Shown piece by piece: positions 25,879 to 39,160 of a stretch of DNA of 64,000 nucleotides. Numbering within the stretch: position 1 is the first letter of the stretch; each line of letters starts with the position of its first letter. The notes under the pieces are model-generated. The model searched no databases. It had not been told where the DNA came from and was given only the letters and a program-made list of their open reading frames with translations. Location: contig JANVFP010000009.1 of the NCBI GenBank assembly GCA_027919835.1, positions 682,001 through 746,000 of the forward strand, given 5' to 3'. The DNA comes from Lentinula raphanica. Its lineage: Eukaryota > Basidiomycota > Agaricomycetes > Agaricales > Omphalotaceae. Position numbers and translations under genes: made by a program.

Positions 25879-26005
25879 TGCAGCCACACGAGTTACCATA
25901 AGTAGTCGCTAGTGATATGTAGCTCGACATTGAGAGAAAACTGAACCTCAATCGAATCGAATTCTGTTTTCTTGTTGTCACGACGCAGTCGCGGTATTCG
26001 AAAGT

Positions 26006-26497
26006 TCAAGTCATTGGCGTGCTCGCCATCGAGTCAATCTCCATCCCCACATCATTGAACATGTGAAAGCCTATAGCGGAGGCCACCTGCGACGACTTGG
26101 AAGAGAATTCAATCAACTGATCTCTGTTCGAAAGATTCAACCTGAGGCCAGCAATGTAATCCGAAAAGTCATACCGCTTGCGATTCCTCAACGTCGTCAG
26201 CATCTCAATCACATTATCTTGATCATCTATATCCAGCTCACCCCCAGGCAAATCTTCTGCCAACGATTTCGCGTTCAAAAGGGACGATTTGAACTGGTTC
26301 GTCTGTAACACGTCGTGTCAGAAGAAGGGAAGAGTTTCCAGCAAGAGTTTGGGATTCTTGACCGCTTGGAGAACCGCCTGCTTTGCTTGAGGAGTTGATA
26401 TTCCGTCCGGGTTTTGGGTCAGTTCAAGGACAGTGACGAGTTTTAATAATAAAGTTTCGTACACGGTCGAGGGGATGGTGTTTGTTGAAGACATCAT
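26006..26497 (-). CDS. Small helical protein, Mediator subunit 9-like
   Basis: Three exons joined by introns of 58-60 and 51 nt. The protein starts MMSSTNTIPSTVYETLLLKL and continues LVTVLELTQNPDGISTPQAK, then FKSSLLNAKSLAEDLPGGEL, DIDDQDNVIEMLTTLRNRKR and, after the last intron, RDQLIEFSSKSSQ. It is almost all helical with heptad-like hydrophobics, around 125 residues. The pattern (N-terminal helix, a D-D-Q linker, then a final helix) resembles fungal MED9, which tethers Mediator's middle module; this rests on recall of the family and is moderate at best. Its 3' end was copied once (22980-23155). Confidence 0.55.
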
Positions 26498-26545
26498 GGT
26501 GCACGTGCAGCATTGACAACTTGCGTCTCTTGATCTCTTACCGCC

Positions 26546-26701
26546 ATGACCGCCTCTGAAATTCTTATGTATATCGTCGATGGTGATCCGGTCGAAGACG
26601 CTAATCATTCAAGCCGTGGCATTGTTTATCCTGATCTTCAGACAGTCTATCGAAAAGAGACACGATCAAGTCGATTTTCACAACGAACTGGGTTACTATA
26701 A
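26546..26701 (+). CDS. Possible short hypothetical protein
   Basis: A 51-codon frame starting MTASEILMYIVDGDPVED, 49 bp from and divergent to the MED9-like start. The position suggests a divergently transcribed gene, and later exons may exist, but I could not find any that join convincingly. No family recognised. Confidence 0.25.
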   Translation: MTASEILMYIVDGDPVEDANHSSRGIVYPDLQTVYRKETRSSRFSQRTGLL

Positions 26702-26715
26702 CCTCTAGTGCGTAC

Positions 26716-27168
26716 TCAGATTTGCAATACACAATAAACTCTTCCAGATATTTTCCCCTGTAGATTCACCAATACGGCGCGCGCCTCGCAATGCTTTCTG
26801 GGATCCCATTGCTGCAATTTGTCGAATATCACCTCGGGGACATTGGCATACTTAGTATAGAAGTCCGGGTCAGGTCCTCTTCTTGTTTCCTGTTTCCTTC
26901 CAAGTTCCCATCTGCCGAGTATCATCGCTATCACTACGTCTTTCTTGTTCCCTATGAACAGTTCAAGCCAAGTAGGGACAAGTTGACCAAGTTACGGCTC
27001 AGGCAGAACGCCCTTCCAAAAGCCCCGTCTGGTGGTCCAAAACCTCCTGTTTTTGTCGATAACTACCAGTCTCAACCCATCGTCATGGGAAGGCGCAAGG
27101 ACAAGGATAAGATCTCTATTTTTATCCTTCATCCGGCACTGTTTGGTTAGCTCAGAGACAATCTCCAT
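26716..27168 (-). pseudogene. Open frame interrupted by one stop codon
   Basis: From the ATG at 27168 (MEIVSELTKQCRMKDKNRDL) the frame is open for 58 codons, meets a single TAA at 26992-26994, then stays open in the same phase for 91 more codons (including LVPTWLELFIGNKKDVVIA and PDFYTKYANVPEVIFDKLQQ). A possible 44-nt intron begins at the stop but would change the frame. Either a decaying gene or a missed intron; the family is not recognised. Confidence 0.35.
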
Positions 27169-27465
27169 TATTGTGATCCTTTTCTGTTGTTACTCACGTA
27201 TAGGCTCGCATAGGTGGTCAAGAGAGCTTTGCTTTGATAACTAGTCAACCGAGACGAAGATCTACTATGAGCTGCTTGACGGCTATGAGGTGTCAAAGAA
27301 TCAGCAATTGTCATGACTCCCTGCAAACTGCATCAACTCTAGGGAGAATGTGATGCTCTATTATCATTCATCAAGAGTGGGGTATTGTATCTGAACCGGA
27401 TCCTATCAGAAAGAACAGTTTTGCTTACATTCGTCGAATTTGTACGAGTTGACATTTGCTATAGT

Positions 27466-27547
27466 GGCCGCCTAGCGTAATGGTTAACGCGCTAGTTTCC
27501 GGTGCTTGGCTAGCTAGAGATTGTGGGTTCGAGTCCCATGGTGGTCG
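27466..27547 (+). tRNA. tRNA-Arg (anticodon CCG) with a 9-nt intron
   Basis: A full cloverleaf can be drawn: acceptor stem GGCCGCC/GGTGGTC with two G-U pairs and discriminator G at 27547; D arm GCGT/ACGC; anticodon stem CTAGT/GCTAG; T arm GTGGG/CCCAT with loop TTCGAGT. The anticodon loop reads TT-CCG-G, then a 9-nt intron (27503-27511) at the canonical 37/38 position, then A. It therefore reads CGG codons. Confidence 0.92.
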
Positions 27548-28056
27548 TGCTCCCTTATTGAAGCACTTTTTTTCCTAGTTCTCTTCTGTTTTCTGGAACT
27601 TTCTCTGGGTTCTCGGTTCCACTCATACTTGTGTCAGGATACTTGGCTCATGTCTACCTTTTGCAAGAAAAGAAATTATGACTGTCAACATGCTGACGAG
27701 TGACTAGTCTGTGGTTCAAACCAGTCACTCTGGCAGAGACATGATGAGCGGAATCATAGGTTATACTTATGAAAACACTTAAAATACCTCTAGTCAGCAG
27801 GTATACTGAGACTTGAGTCGATAACCATATCGTGTGGCAACGCTTTCGCACAGTCTTTCACATTCTGTGTACACAGGGCTATTATATACATAGTACAGTT
27901 GATGATAGAAAGGTCACAATGAGAGAGCGGAAAGAGAAGATGAAGGAGGTTAATCGCTTGAAATAAGATCTGTTGTACTTGATCGTCAGTACAAAACATG
28001 GAAGACGTAGGGTCTGAACTCGCCCGTTGAAGATTGTTCTCGTCTCCATACACTCA
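27548..28056. other. Intergenic stretch after the tRNA
   Basis: A T-rich stretch (CACTTTTTTTCC) follows the tRNA at about 27565 and would serve as the RNA polymerase III stop. Beyond it I see no gene; this is the 3' flank of the AT-hook gene. Confidence 0.5.
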
Positions 28057-30385
28057 TCAAGGAGAGAAATCGTCCAACCCTTGCTCTACTTCTTGAGGCG
28101 TGAGTGGCCCGAGTGTATCTTCTTCAGTCATTGTCAACTGTTCCGTATGAACCTCAACCTCAATCGGATAAACAAGTGGAGGATCCATGATGCTAGTTTC
28201 ATTCTCATCCTCATCCTCATCCTCGTCATCCTCAATACCTTCCATGTCATGCGACAACTCGTTTTCTACAACACCGATCATTTCTTCGATACCTTCCATG
28301 TCATGCAACAACTCGTCATTTTCTACACCACCAACATTCGGTAATTCATTGGGATCATGGTTCTCCTGATTCTCGCTGAACAAGGAATTGGAGCGGGAGT
28401 CTCTGTCGTTGGAGGCATCCGGAACGACGGCAGACGAAGAGGCCAACGTCAAAAATGTGTCGACAGTAGTGAGTGGGTCAACATCGACATCCGACGCGGA
28501 TGTCGTCGCAGCAGTAGTAGCTGCGAGTTTGGTAGATGAAGTGGTAGCAGCTGCCATGTCTATGTCTTCCCCAATCTTTGTGGTATTGAAATCGAAAACC
28601 TTCTTCGAATCACTTGTGATGGTACTGGAATCCTCCTGCTGCGGAGCAGGCGAGGTGTCGTCTTTGAAAGACTTGAGTGGCGGTTTGGGCATGGGGGAAA
28701 CATTGGTAGCAGGAAGAAGATGAGATACATCCTGTTGATTGTCAGATGTCGATGATTGTCCAGGCACTTCGTCGGATTGAGGATCCGGTTCAAAGTCTTT
28801 GGGTGCACCCTCTTCAGTTATTGAATTTCCACTAGGAGTGAGCGACGAAGAGCTTGTATTAGAAGAATGGGGCGCAGATGATCTCGGTTGCACAGCTATT
28901 TCAAGAAAAGATGAATGTACATTTTTAAGTATATAGGTTTCACTCAAGCAGCCACAAAATGCAATTTTTGCACAAGACAAGAAAATGGGACGGAGGGAAT
29001 GAACGATGATGAGCATCACTCACTGTCTTGGTTGGTGACCTGAGCTTCCCCTTCATTGCGTTCATTCCCTCTCGCGTTATTCTCTCCGACACCATTCATA
29101 TCTACAACGCCAGCGCCGCCTTCAGCGTTGGCTCCACCAGCTTCCGCATTAGCACCTTTTGCTCGATTTTGACTGACCAGCTCTACTCCGTCAAACGTGA
29201 ACTTTCTTCCACTAGCACTCGAATCAGAACCCTCCTTGGCCCTCGTCCGAGCAGAATTATACATCGTTCGAGAACGTGGTCCGGGTTTGGGTCTGCCAGT
29301 AGTCTGTTTGGAAAGACTCGAGCGTGGCTTTCGAGTCTTCATCGCAGCAGCTTTAGGTGGACGACCCCTGAGTCGGATTCCTCCTTTCGTGATACTGCCA
29401 TACGTGCGCTTGACGGGGGGAACGGCGATACGACTTTTAGGCTTCTTCGAGGGCGAGTGACCGGTACTAGACCGAGTGGACATGTGTACCGAAGTAGACG
29501 ATCTTGGTTTTTTACTTGGAGATGAGGAAGACGAGGTTCGGGGAACCGGAGCAGAAGCAGAAGCGGCTTGGTCTTTACGAGGACGACCACGACCGCGCTT
29601 CACAGGGACAGAGACTTCTTCTCTTTCTTCACCATCGGGTATTCGCACTTTGCGCGGTCGGCCCCGTTTTCGAGGTTGGGCTGAGATATCTGCACTGGGT
29701 ACCTCCTCCGGTGTGTCTTCTTCTTCATAGTCTCCATCGGCATCTGCATCGCTCAGTTCATCGTCTTTCTTAGGAGGAGGAACAGGTGCTGATCGTCGTG
29801 GTCTCCCTCGACCCCTTTTCAATGGGACAGTGTCACCGGCAGCGTTGCCTGACGCTCTCTGAGGGCTTCTGTCGGAAGAAGGTTGAGAAACAGCCGTACG
29901 GGGTCTTCCTCTGCGTGGACCAGCGCTGACACTGTCCTGAATGTTGTTCTGAGCGGACCTCGTATTCCGGGTATGTTTGGCCGCGTTATCGCCGTTCTCG
30001 ATCTCCTCAGCATCACTATCGTCGTACGATGCCTTGTCTAGGTCTTCAGCTTTTCGTTTTCGAGTCGAGCGTGACAGTCCGGGTGCAGAAATGGTTTTGT
30101 GAGATGTAGCACCGTTCTTATCGTTGCTCGCGACAGCAGTGGTCGTCGACCGAGTGGTTCTCGTTGTGGTCTCGGCTTCTTCGTCTTTGGAACGTAGCGT
30201 CATCAGCTTTCAAAGAGAAAAAACAATTTTTTCGTAGTCAAGTTCGACCTACCACCAAACAGTTTAACTTTCATGAAATTCATCATGTCGTCTCTTTTAG
30301 TAGGACCCTTGTGACCCAGATCGCGCACAAGGGAGCGCAGGGTCTCTGCCTTGACCGAGTCGAATGTAGCGTCAAACCTGTCCAT
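28057..30385 (-). CDS. AT-hook DNA-binding protein with SAP-like N-terminus
   Basis: Three exons. Exon 1 (from 30385) encodes MDRFDATFDSVKAETLRSLV, then RDLGHKGPTKRDDMMNFM, a small helical segment that resembles a SAP-like DNA-binding motif. An intron ending CAAAG joins it to DEEAETTTRTTRS. The middle exon is low-complexity and basic with at least four AT-hooks (RRGRPRT, KRGRGRPRRS, KRGRPRKV, KRGRGRPRKD) plus a weaker LRGRPPK, so it should bind AT-rich DNA in the minor groove. The last exon is Ser/Thr-rich and acidic, with a DEDEDEDENE run before PPLVYPIEVEVHTEQLT. The layout suggests a chromatin protein with a basic DNA-binding half and an acidic half. No enzymatic domain is seen. Confidence 0.8.
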
Positions 30386-30584
30386 GATGAGAGTGCAAGA
30401 CAAAGATCCAAAAGACCTGCACTGTGCGGGAGATTTGGTGAAAGAAGACGCGACTGAGAGAGAAGAGTCAACCAGAGTCAACCTCAGATTAGTTTCTCAC
30501 ACTCGATTAGTCATTCACGCTGTCTGTCACCAACTTGAACTTCTACTCCTTACTGTTGTAAGTACGTCTACTACGTAGGGAATG

Positions 30585-32869
<2,285 letters not shown>

Positions 32870-33444
32870 CGTGGCGGAAAGTAGAGGTGGCCATTCAGCC
32901 GATGGACATACTTGGATTATTTATACCAGGTGGAAGAACTCATCGAAGCGCTGACAACTTACCACATGCACATTCAAGGATAAGTTGCGGCTTTGTGTTG
33001 GCTTCCAAGGCATCTGAGTACAGTACCGTAGGCAGATGGATGTCGTGGTTTTCTATTTGACTTGATGGATGAACCGTTGAAGAAGCTGGCAGACTGCAGT
33101 TGAAGAAGAAACAAAGTTGGACTCCGAGTTCAATTGTCGGCGCTGGGCCGGCCGGCCCGCAACAACTTAGTCACTTGGCGCTACGAGCGGCTCAACTGCG
33201 TAGAACTTTCTCTACGCTTCCTCTGTCATTGTTCCAGATAGGTACCGTACTCATACTTGGAGTTCAGAAGCGAGGATATCGTACAACGCTTACTACTCCT
33301 CTCCTCAAGTTGACCGCCTCACCGAAGGCCTTACTAACAATGTTTATCGAACTCCGTCACCGAAATACGAACGACAGGCTTCGACTCATTTGAAGTTCAT
33401 TCAAACATCTCGGTACATTCTATGCACTACATAACCCAACACGA
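32870..33444. other. Intergenic stretch between aminotransferase and SSP array
   Basis: Contains the aminotransferase promoter on its left. A 97-codon plus frame at 33100-33393 has no recognisable content. The unit-type repeats of the SSP array begin just to the right. Confidence 0.45.
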
Positions 33445-34122
33445 TCACGCACTACCCCCCACAGCATGCATCTCATTATACAGCTTCATCCACGCCTCAG
33501 GCGGTTCGTGACTCGGAACCGCTTGCACAGAAGCCAGATATGCGAATATTCCATTCAGGTATGCCAAGTTCGTCTTTGGGACACCGTTTCCCGCATGCAG
33601 CGCAGGGATATCAGTCAGGAGAGCATCGAAGGCCTTATCCCTCCCAGCTGCAGTGAAAAACCCAACCTTTTCTCCAAGGTCTTGGGTGGCTGCAGCCGAG
33701 GCAAGCGGATGCCCCGAGTTGGGTTTGGACGATTTCAGTGTCTCAGCCACTAGCGTTCCACCTGGTCCTGCATGGGCACGAAATCCGTCTGCACCGAGGA
33801 ACAAGGTCCATTCTTCGTCTTTCGTCACTGGGCTTCCCGGCTTGACTACTTTTCCCTGTTTGGTGGTTCGCCGGAGCTTCATCGTGATGTCATTGAACTG
33901 TCGTGACCATTCTAGGAGGATTGTCAGATGTGCACGATGCAGAAGTGATCTAACGTTTAGCTTACCGCGAGCAACTAGATCCTGCTCCTCTTGCCTACCA
34001 GCTAGAGACTCGGTCGTGTTGTTCGGCGTCAAGGGCAAGGGAGAGGAAAACACTCCAATGAACATGCTACAGAGTAAGCATATAAGGAGTGATCGCGAAA
34101 TGGATGGGAACTTGTTCGTCAT
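33445..34122 (-). CDS. Small secreted protein SSP1
   Basis: Two coding exons (34122-33966 and 33911-33445) give 207 residues. Signal peptide: MTNKFPSISRSLLICLLCSM then FIGVFSS, cut near SSPLPL. Next is an N-glycosylation site (NNTT) and a charged linker (GRQEEQDLVAR). The mature domain has no cysteine and begins around FNDITMKLRRTTKQGKVV; it continues with KDEEWTLFLG, DGFRAHAGPGGTLVAE, a variable Ser-rich stretch, LGEKVGFF, RDKAFDALLTDIPALHAGNG and VPKTNLAYLNGIFAYLASV, and ends EPPEAWMKLYNEMH. I do not recognise the family. The open frame continues upstream to 34314, but the paralogues show that the ATG at 34122 is the shared start. Upstream leader at 34358-34398. Confidence 0.85.
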   Translation of the reverse strand: MTNKFPSISRSLLICLLCSMFIGVFSSPLPLTPNNTTESLAGRQEEQDLVARGKLNVRSLLHRAHLTILLEWSRQFNDITMKLRRTTKQGKVVKPGSPVTKDEEWTLFLGADGFRAHAGPGGTLVAETLKSSKPNSGHPLASAAATQDLGEKVGFFTAAGRDKAFDALLTDIPALHAGNGVPKTNLAYLNGIFAYLASVQAVPSHEPPEAWMKLYNEMHAVGGSA

Positions 34123-34357
34123 ATCGTTATAAGTATGTGAAGTTTGCGAGAGCTGCAGAGGGTGGTAATGACTGATCAATGTACCAAGTGAGTATCGAGA
34201 GTCGCAAATATGTCCTGAACATGACGGCTTACCTTTAGGTCTGGGTGCACTACTATGAGCTGTTGGATTTCCGAGTGTCGATACGAATAACTGATTGAGA
34301 ATGAAGATCAGCATGGTAATCAGATTGGGACCAAGAAGAGGTCAAGGAAGCTGAAGC

Positions 34358-34398
34358 GACATACCGAACCAGCGCTACTAGTATGAATCTGGAGAACC
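34358..34398 (-). promoter_or_regulatory. SSP1 leader: conserved 5' UTR exon end and donor
   Basis: On the minus strand: CTCCAGATTCATACTAGTAG followed by CGCTGGTTCG|GTATGTC. The same block precedes all seven units and ends in a perfect splice donor, so it is probably the 3' end of a non-coding first exon. Confidence 0.65.
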
Positions 34399-35479
34399 GA
34401 TACTGGAGAAACCAGCTTTTGTACCCTCAGACTCGTCCATATCCTCCCATTGACTGAAGAACCGAGTGCAGTTGTACGGTACGTACCCGTTCAAGAATTG
34501 CGATTCGATGCAGAGTCATATTAAATCTGATGGAGGATCATGTAGATCATTAGTGATGATGAACAGCCGCGTGAAACTATTGCTTTGAGGAACCTAAGAC
34601 TGCGAAGTGGAGTTTCTATCGTTCTGAAAACTGAGTGTGAATACTTAGTGGGATTTTGATTTCAGAATTCATCCCGTACCGTGAAGTGGTCAGGGTGAAC
34701 GTTTGAACTTTCGTGTCGTGAAAACAGTGTGCGATTTGCGAAGTTCAGTTGCATTGTTCAATATATTCATTCTAGACGACTGATTGGAGAAGCTTGTTGA
34801 AATTCAAGAATCATACCAACCCATAAGCTCGTCTCCAAAGCTTGCCGCATATACTTACAAGCCTGCCGCGCACCAAGACAGAGTAGTATTTTGTGCCCAA
34901 ACTTCGTGCTGCTGTCAGTGGGCACCGTCACGGTGGTGAGAGCGATTGGTACCGACGTCGAATAATGTGTTGAACCTGAAGAAAGGGTATTCTTAGTCTG
35001 AACACAGAATTTGATGAGATACATTCGAACAAGCAAGTTCAAGTCTGAGGGAGGTATCACTAGGGGCACCCCAGCGGGACCGTCCCAACTCCAATCTAAC
35101 TCCTGCCATTATGATCCCATCAGAGCGAAGCGAGAATGCCACCAGAGGCTATAGGAAGGCCAGTTCAAGTGGCTGGAGGGGTCGAGTATGGTGCCCACAA
35201 CAGTCCCAATCAAGAAAAGGTTTGAAGAAGTTAGAGTCTAGAAATTCAACGAGGTCGTGCTCGAGCACCGTCAGACCCTACTAATTGATGACTCCACTCT
35301 TATAGATCTCGGAGTGCATCACAGAAGTGTTTCTTTCAACTTGTTGGTTGACAATATGCATGGCTCACAAAGTGCAGTGAATATCCAATGTCTCCATCAA
35401 ACAGCGATTGAGGTCATCGCCGACACAGTGCACATTCAACAGTCGTACTACAATCTATGTACATACTAACCTAGCAGGA

Positions 35480-36153
35480 TCACGCACTACCTCCCAAAGC
35501 ATGCATCTCATTATACAGCTTCATCCACGCCTCAGGCGGTTCGTGGCTGAGAACCCCATGTACAGAAGCCAGATATGCGAAAATTCCATTTAGGTATGCC
35601 AAGTTTGTCTTTGGGACACCGTTGCCCGCATGCAGCGCAGGGATGTCAGTCAGGAGAGCATCGAAGGCCTTATCCCTCGAGGCTGCAGTGTAGAAGGCAG
35701 CCTTTTCTCCAAGGTCTTGGGTAGCTTTAGACGAGACAAGCGTGTGCCCTGTATGGTCTTTCTCTGATTTCACTGTCTCGGCTACTAGTGTTCCACCTGG
35801 TCCTTCGTGGGCGCGGAATCCATCTGGACCGAGGAACAGGGTCCATTCTTCATCTTTCGTCACTGGGCTTCCCACCTTGATTGGCTTCCCCTGTTTGTTT
35901 GTTCGCAGAAGCTTCATCGTGATGCTACTGTATTGTCGTCCCCATGCTAGGAAGATTTGAGATGCGGGGGATGCGGAATCAATATGAAGTTTTGCTTACC
36001 ACGAGCCATCAGATCCTGCTCCTCTTGCCTACCAGCTAGAGAGGACGCGTTGGCCGGAGTCAAAGGCAAAGGGGAGGAAAACACTCCGATGAACATGCTG
36101 CAGAGTAAGCATATACTGATGATTGATCGCGACATGGATGAGAAGTTCATCAT
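35480..36153 (-). CDS. Small secreted protein SSP2
   Basis: Paralogue closest to SSP1. Starts MMNFSSMSRSIISICLLCSM, signal cleaved near SSPLPL, with an NASS glycosylation site in place of NNTT. One intron follows GRQEEQDLMAR; exon 2 resumes at WGRQYSSITMKLLRTNKQGK. Mature landmarks: KDEEWTLFLGPDGFRAHEGP, GGTLVAETVKSEKD, LGEKAAFY, RDKAFDALLTDIPALHAGNG, LAYLNGIFAYLASV, EPPEAWMKLYNEMH. No cysteine in the mature part. The variable middle stretch differs in composition from SSP1. The open frame is intact. Confidence 0.85.
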
Positions 36154-36396
36154 ATTGTTATAAGCACGTTGAGGTTGCGTGAGCTGGAGAGGTTGGTAAT
36201 GCTGGAGAATGTACCAAGTTAGTATAGAGAGTCGTCAATATGTACTGGGCACGACGGCTTACCTCTAGGCTTGGGTGGACTAAGTATATGAGTTGGTCAA
36301 GAATTTATGAGTGTCGATACGAATAACTAGTTGAGAATAAATTAATAAGCATGATGATTGGACTGGGACCAAGTAGAGGTCAAAAGAAGATGAAGC

Positions 36397-36437
36397 GACA
36401 TACCGAACCAGCGCTACTAGTAGGGATCTGGAGAACC
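36397..36437 (-). promoter_or_regulatory. SSP2 leader
   Basis: Minus strand CCAGATCCCTACTAGTAG then CGCTGGTTCG|GTATGTC, the array-wide leader with its donor, about 245 bp upstream of the SSP2 start. Confidence 0.65.
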
Positions 36438-37716
36438 ACCTCTGAAGAGACTAGCTTTTGTACCCTCAGCCTCGCCGATATTCCTGTTGAAGTTCGATTG
36501 AGGAACCGAGTGTGGTTGTACCCGTTCAAGAGTCGTGACTTGATGCCCGATGAAATCAAATAGTATGATGATGATGGAATGGAAGATCATGTAGATCTAT
36601 GTAGATCATGACATAGTGATGATGAACGGTGATGAACGTTAACGGTGAATATATGCTTTGAGGAACTTCAGATTGCGAAGTGGAGTTGCCATCGTTCTGA
36701 AAATTGAGTGTGAATGGTTGGGCTTTGATATCAGATATAATCCCGTACCGTGAAATTCTGAGGGCATATTAACTTTTGCTTGGCAGAACATCGGATATAC
36801 GAAGTGGAGTTAGTACATCCTTCAACCATTCTAAGCAGTGAGCCTCGTAGATTTTGATTGGAGTTTGATTTCAAAAATCATAGTACCAGCCTCCTGCGAA
36901 TGACTGCCTTATCGCAGAGAGCTTGCCGTATATGCATGGCTGCCGCATACTTTCCATGGCAGAGTACGAAGAGTTCCCCGGGTAGATTCATACTGTAGAC
37001 CCGAATATGATGGCTCGCACTAATTTCGAAGGGCCTGCGCCGCTTTGGCTTTGGGAGTGAGTTGGCACCTGCAATCTGTGGTCTACATCGGAGAACGTAT
37101 CAAACGCCGTCAAAGGGGACTTGTAGTCTGGACAAAGAGCTTCATGAGATCAATCCGGATGAGAATCGTGAAGTCTGAGGGTGGGGTACTTAGGGCCGTA
37201 CGCGGGGGTTCTAATCCAGTACAATTCTATGTGAGCGACACGTTCATGCTACCAGCTATGGGAAGATTTCAGGCTGTAGCGATAGTAGTTTAAATAGTTT
37301 AGTGGAGTGTGGAACAATGAATGACTTCGAAGTTCTGGTAGGAGATGGTAAGTCGGAGCAGAGGGCATTTGCTATCGAGCTACCGCTAAGCGCCAGTGAC
37401 TGAGGACCATCATTTTGCTGAGGTGAACTTTTCTCAGGATGAGTAGACTTTCATACTTATTTTCAAGATGAAGTGTATCACTAGCCCAATAGGAAATTCA
37501 GTGATATATACACAAAACCGCGTCGCGGTGTATTAGGAGGTGCTTTGAAGAGATGGAAGCGGCGGAGATGCCTTACGATGCTTAGTACTTCTACTCCTCC
37601 GATTGAGCGCTTTACCGAAAACATTAGCAGTAATAGTCACTGCGTTGAACTGACAATGAACATCGAAGTTGACACACTGCAGTACAAGTACACTCTATGT
37701 ACAAAACCCGACACGG

Positions 37717-38392
37717 TTAAGCACTACCTCCCAAAGCATGCATGTCGTTATACAGCGTGACCCACACGGCAGGCGGTTCAGGATTCTGAACCGCATGCAC
37801 AGTATATAGATATGCGAAAATTCCATTCAAATACGCCAAGTTAGTTTTTGGAACACTGTTGCCTGCATGCAGCGCAGGGACCTTAGTAAGAAGCTCGCCG
37901 AAGACTTTGTCCCTCTCAGCCGCAGTGTCAAAGCTAGCCTTTTCGCCAAGAGCGTGTGTAGAGTGCGACGAGGAGAATGAACGTCCTGAACGGTCTTTCT
38001 CTGATTTCACCGTCTCAGCTTTCAACGTTCCACCTGGTCCGGGGCTGGCTTTGAATCCGTCTGAACCAATGAACAGGGTCCAATCTTCATCTTTCATTAC
38101 TTTGCTTCCCGGTGTTATTGTCTTCCCCTGTTTGTTGGTCCGTAGGAGTCGGAACGTGAGGCTGCTGTATTGACCTGAGCCTGATCCTAGAGGGGATATG
38201 AGAAGATTGTGAATGCAGAGTAAGTTGGTGCTTACCACGAGCTTCAACTTGATCCCGCTCCTCTAGTAGCCTGCCAGCTAAAGAGGTTGTGTTGTTCGCG
38301 GTCAAAGGCAAAGGGGAGGAAAACACTCCAATGAACATGGTACAGAGTAGGCATGTAAGGAGTGATCGAGACATGAATGCGAAGTTCGTCAT
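37717..38392 (-). CDS. Small secreted protein SSP3
   Basis: Starts MTNFAFMSRSLLTCLLCTMF, signal cleaved near SSPLPL, NNTT sequon, then RLLEERDQVEAR before the intron. Exon 2 starts GSGSGQYSSLTFRLLRTNKQ. Mature landmarks: KDEDWTLFIGSDGFKASPGP, GGTLKAETVKSEKD, a Ser-rich run, LGEKASFD, FGELLTKVPALHAGN, LAYLNGIFAYLYTV, and EPPAVWVTLYNDMH at the end. Closest to SSP4 (both have KASPGPGGTLKAE and VTLYNDMH or LTLYNDMH). No cysteine in the mature part. Intact. Confidence 0.85.
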
Positions 38393-38642
38393 ATCGTTAT
38401 AAGTACGTTTAGGTTGTGAGAGCTGCAGAGGTTGGTAATGCCTGAGAATGTATGAACTTAGTATAGATATCCGTAGATGAGTCCTGGGCTCGACGACCTA
38501 CCTGTAGGTTTAGGCGCACTATGTTTGTGTTGAGTTTGTAAGTTCTCGTGTGAGGTCGATACGGATAACTAGTCGAGAACAGATGTAGAGATTAGCATGA
38601 TGATTTGACTGGGACCACGCAGAGGTTGAATGAAGTCTAAGT

Positions 38643-38682
38643 GACATACCGAACCAGCGCTTCTAGTATGGATCTGGAGAAC
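38643..38682 (-). promoter_or_regulatory. SSP3 leader
   Basis: Array-wide leader with one substitution (CTAGAAGCGCTGG instead of CTAGTAGCGCTGG) and an intact GTATGTC donor. A TTTAAAAAG motif lies about 25 bp further upstream on the minus strand and may be the TATA-like element. Confidence 0.6.
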
Positions 38683-39160
38683 AACTTCCGGAGAGACGCG
38701 CTTTTTAAACTTCCAGACATGCTTATATTTCTGTTACCGAGTGAAGAGCCGGGTGCAGCTATACCCGTTGAAGAATCGTGACTTGATGCCCAGACAGCCC
38801 AGTGGTATCGAGTATGATGGAAGATTATGAAGAGGGTTAGTGATGATGAATGGTGAATCTATGCTTTGGAGAAATTAAACAAATTGCGAAGTGGAGTTTT
38901 CATCGTTTTCGTTTTGGGCAATGAGTTTGTAAATAGCTGATTTTGATTTCGAGAATCCCATACCGCAAAGTGCTGAGGGAGAAGTTTGCGTTGTAGAATG
39001 GCAGATCGCGAAGTGGAGTTGCATCTTCCAATATTGATCTGGTCAGTGAGCCTTGCGATTAGTAGTAGTCTACAGTAGTCCGCGTGAATGATTCAAATTT
39101 GATTTTGGAAATCTTACTAGCCCTTGAAGTTTGAAGCTTCGAAGAAACCAAGTGCCAGAC

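Noticed and set aside
28187..29773. Plus-strand frames over the AT-hook gene
   Set aside because: Low-complexity Ser/Arg frames that are antisense to AT-hook and acidic codons; the minus strand has the recognisable motifs and the intron chain.
33445..34314. Starting SSP1 at the upstream ATG (34314), which would add 64 residues
   Set aside because: The upstream segment corresponds to 5' UTR exon and intron sequence in the other six copies, none of which keeps it open.
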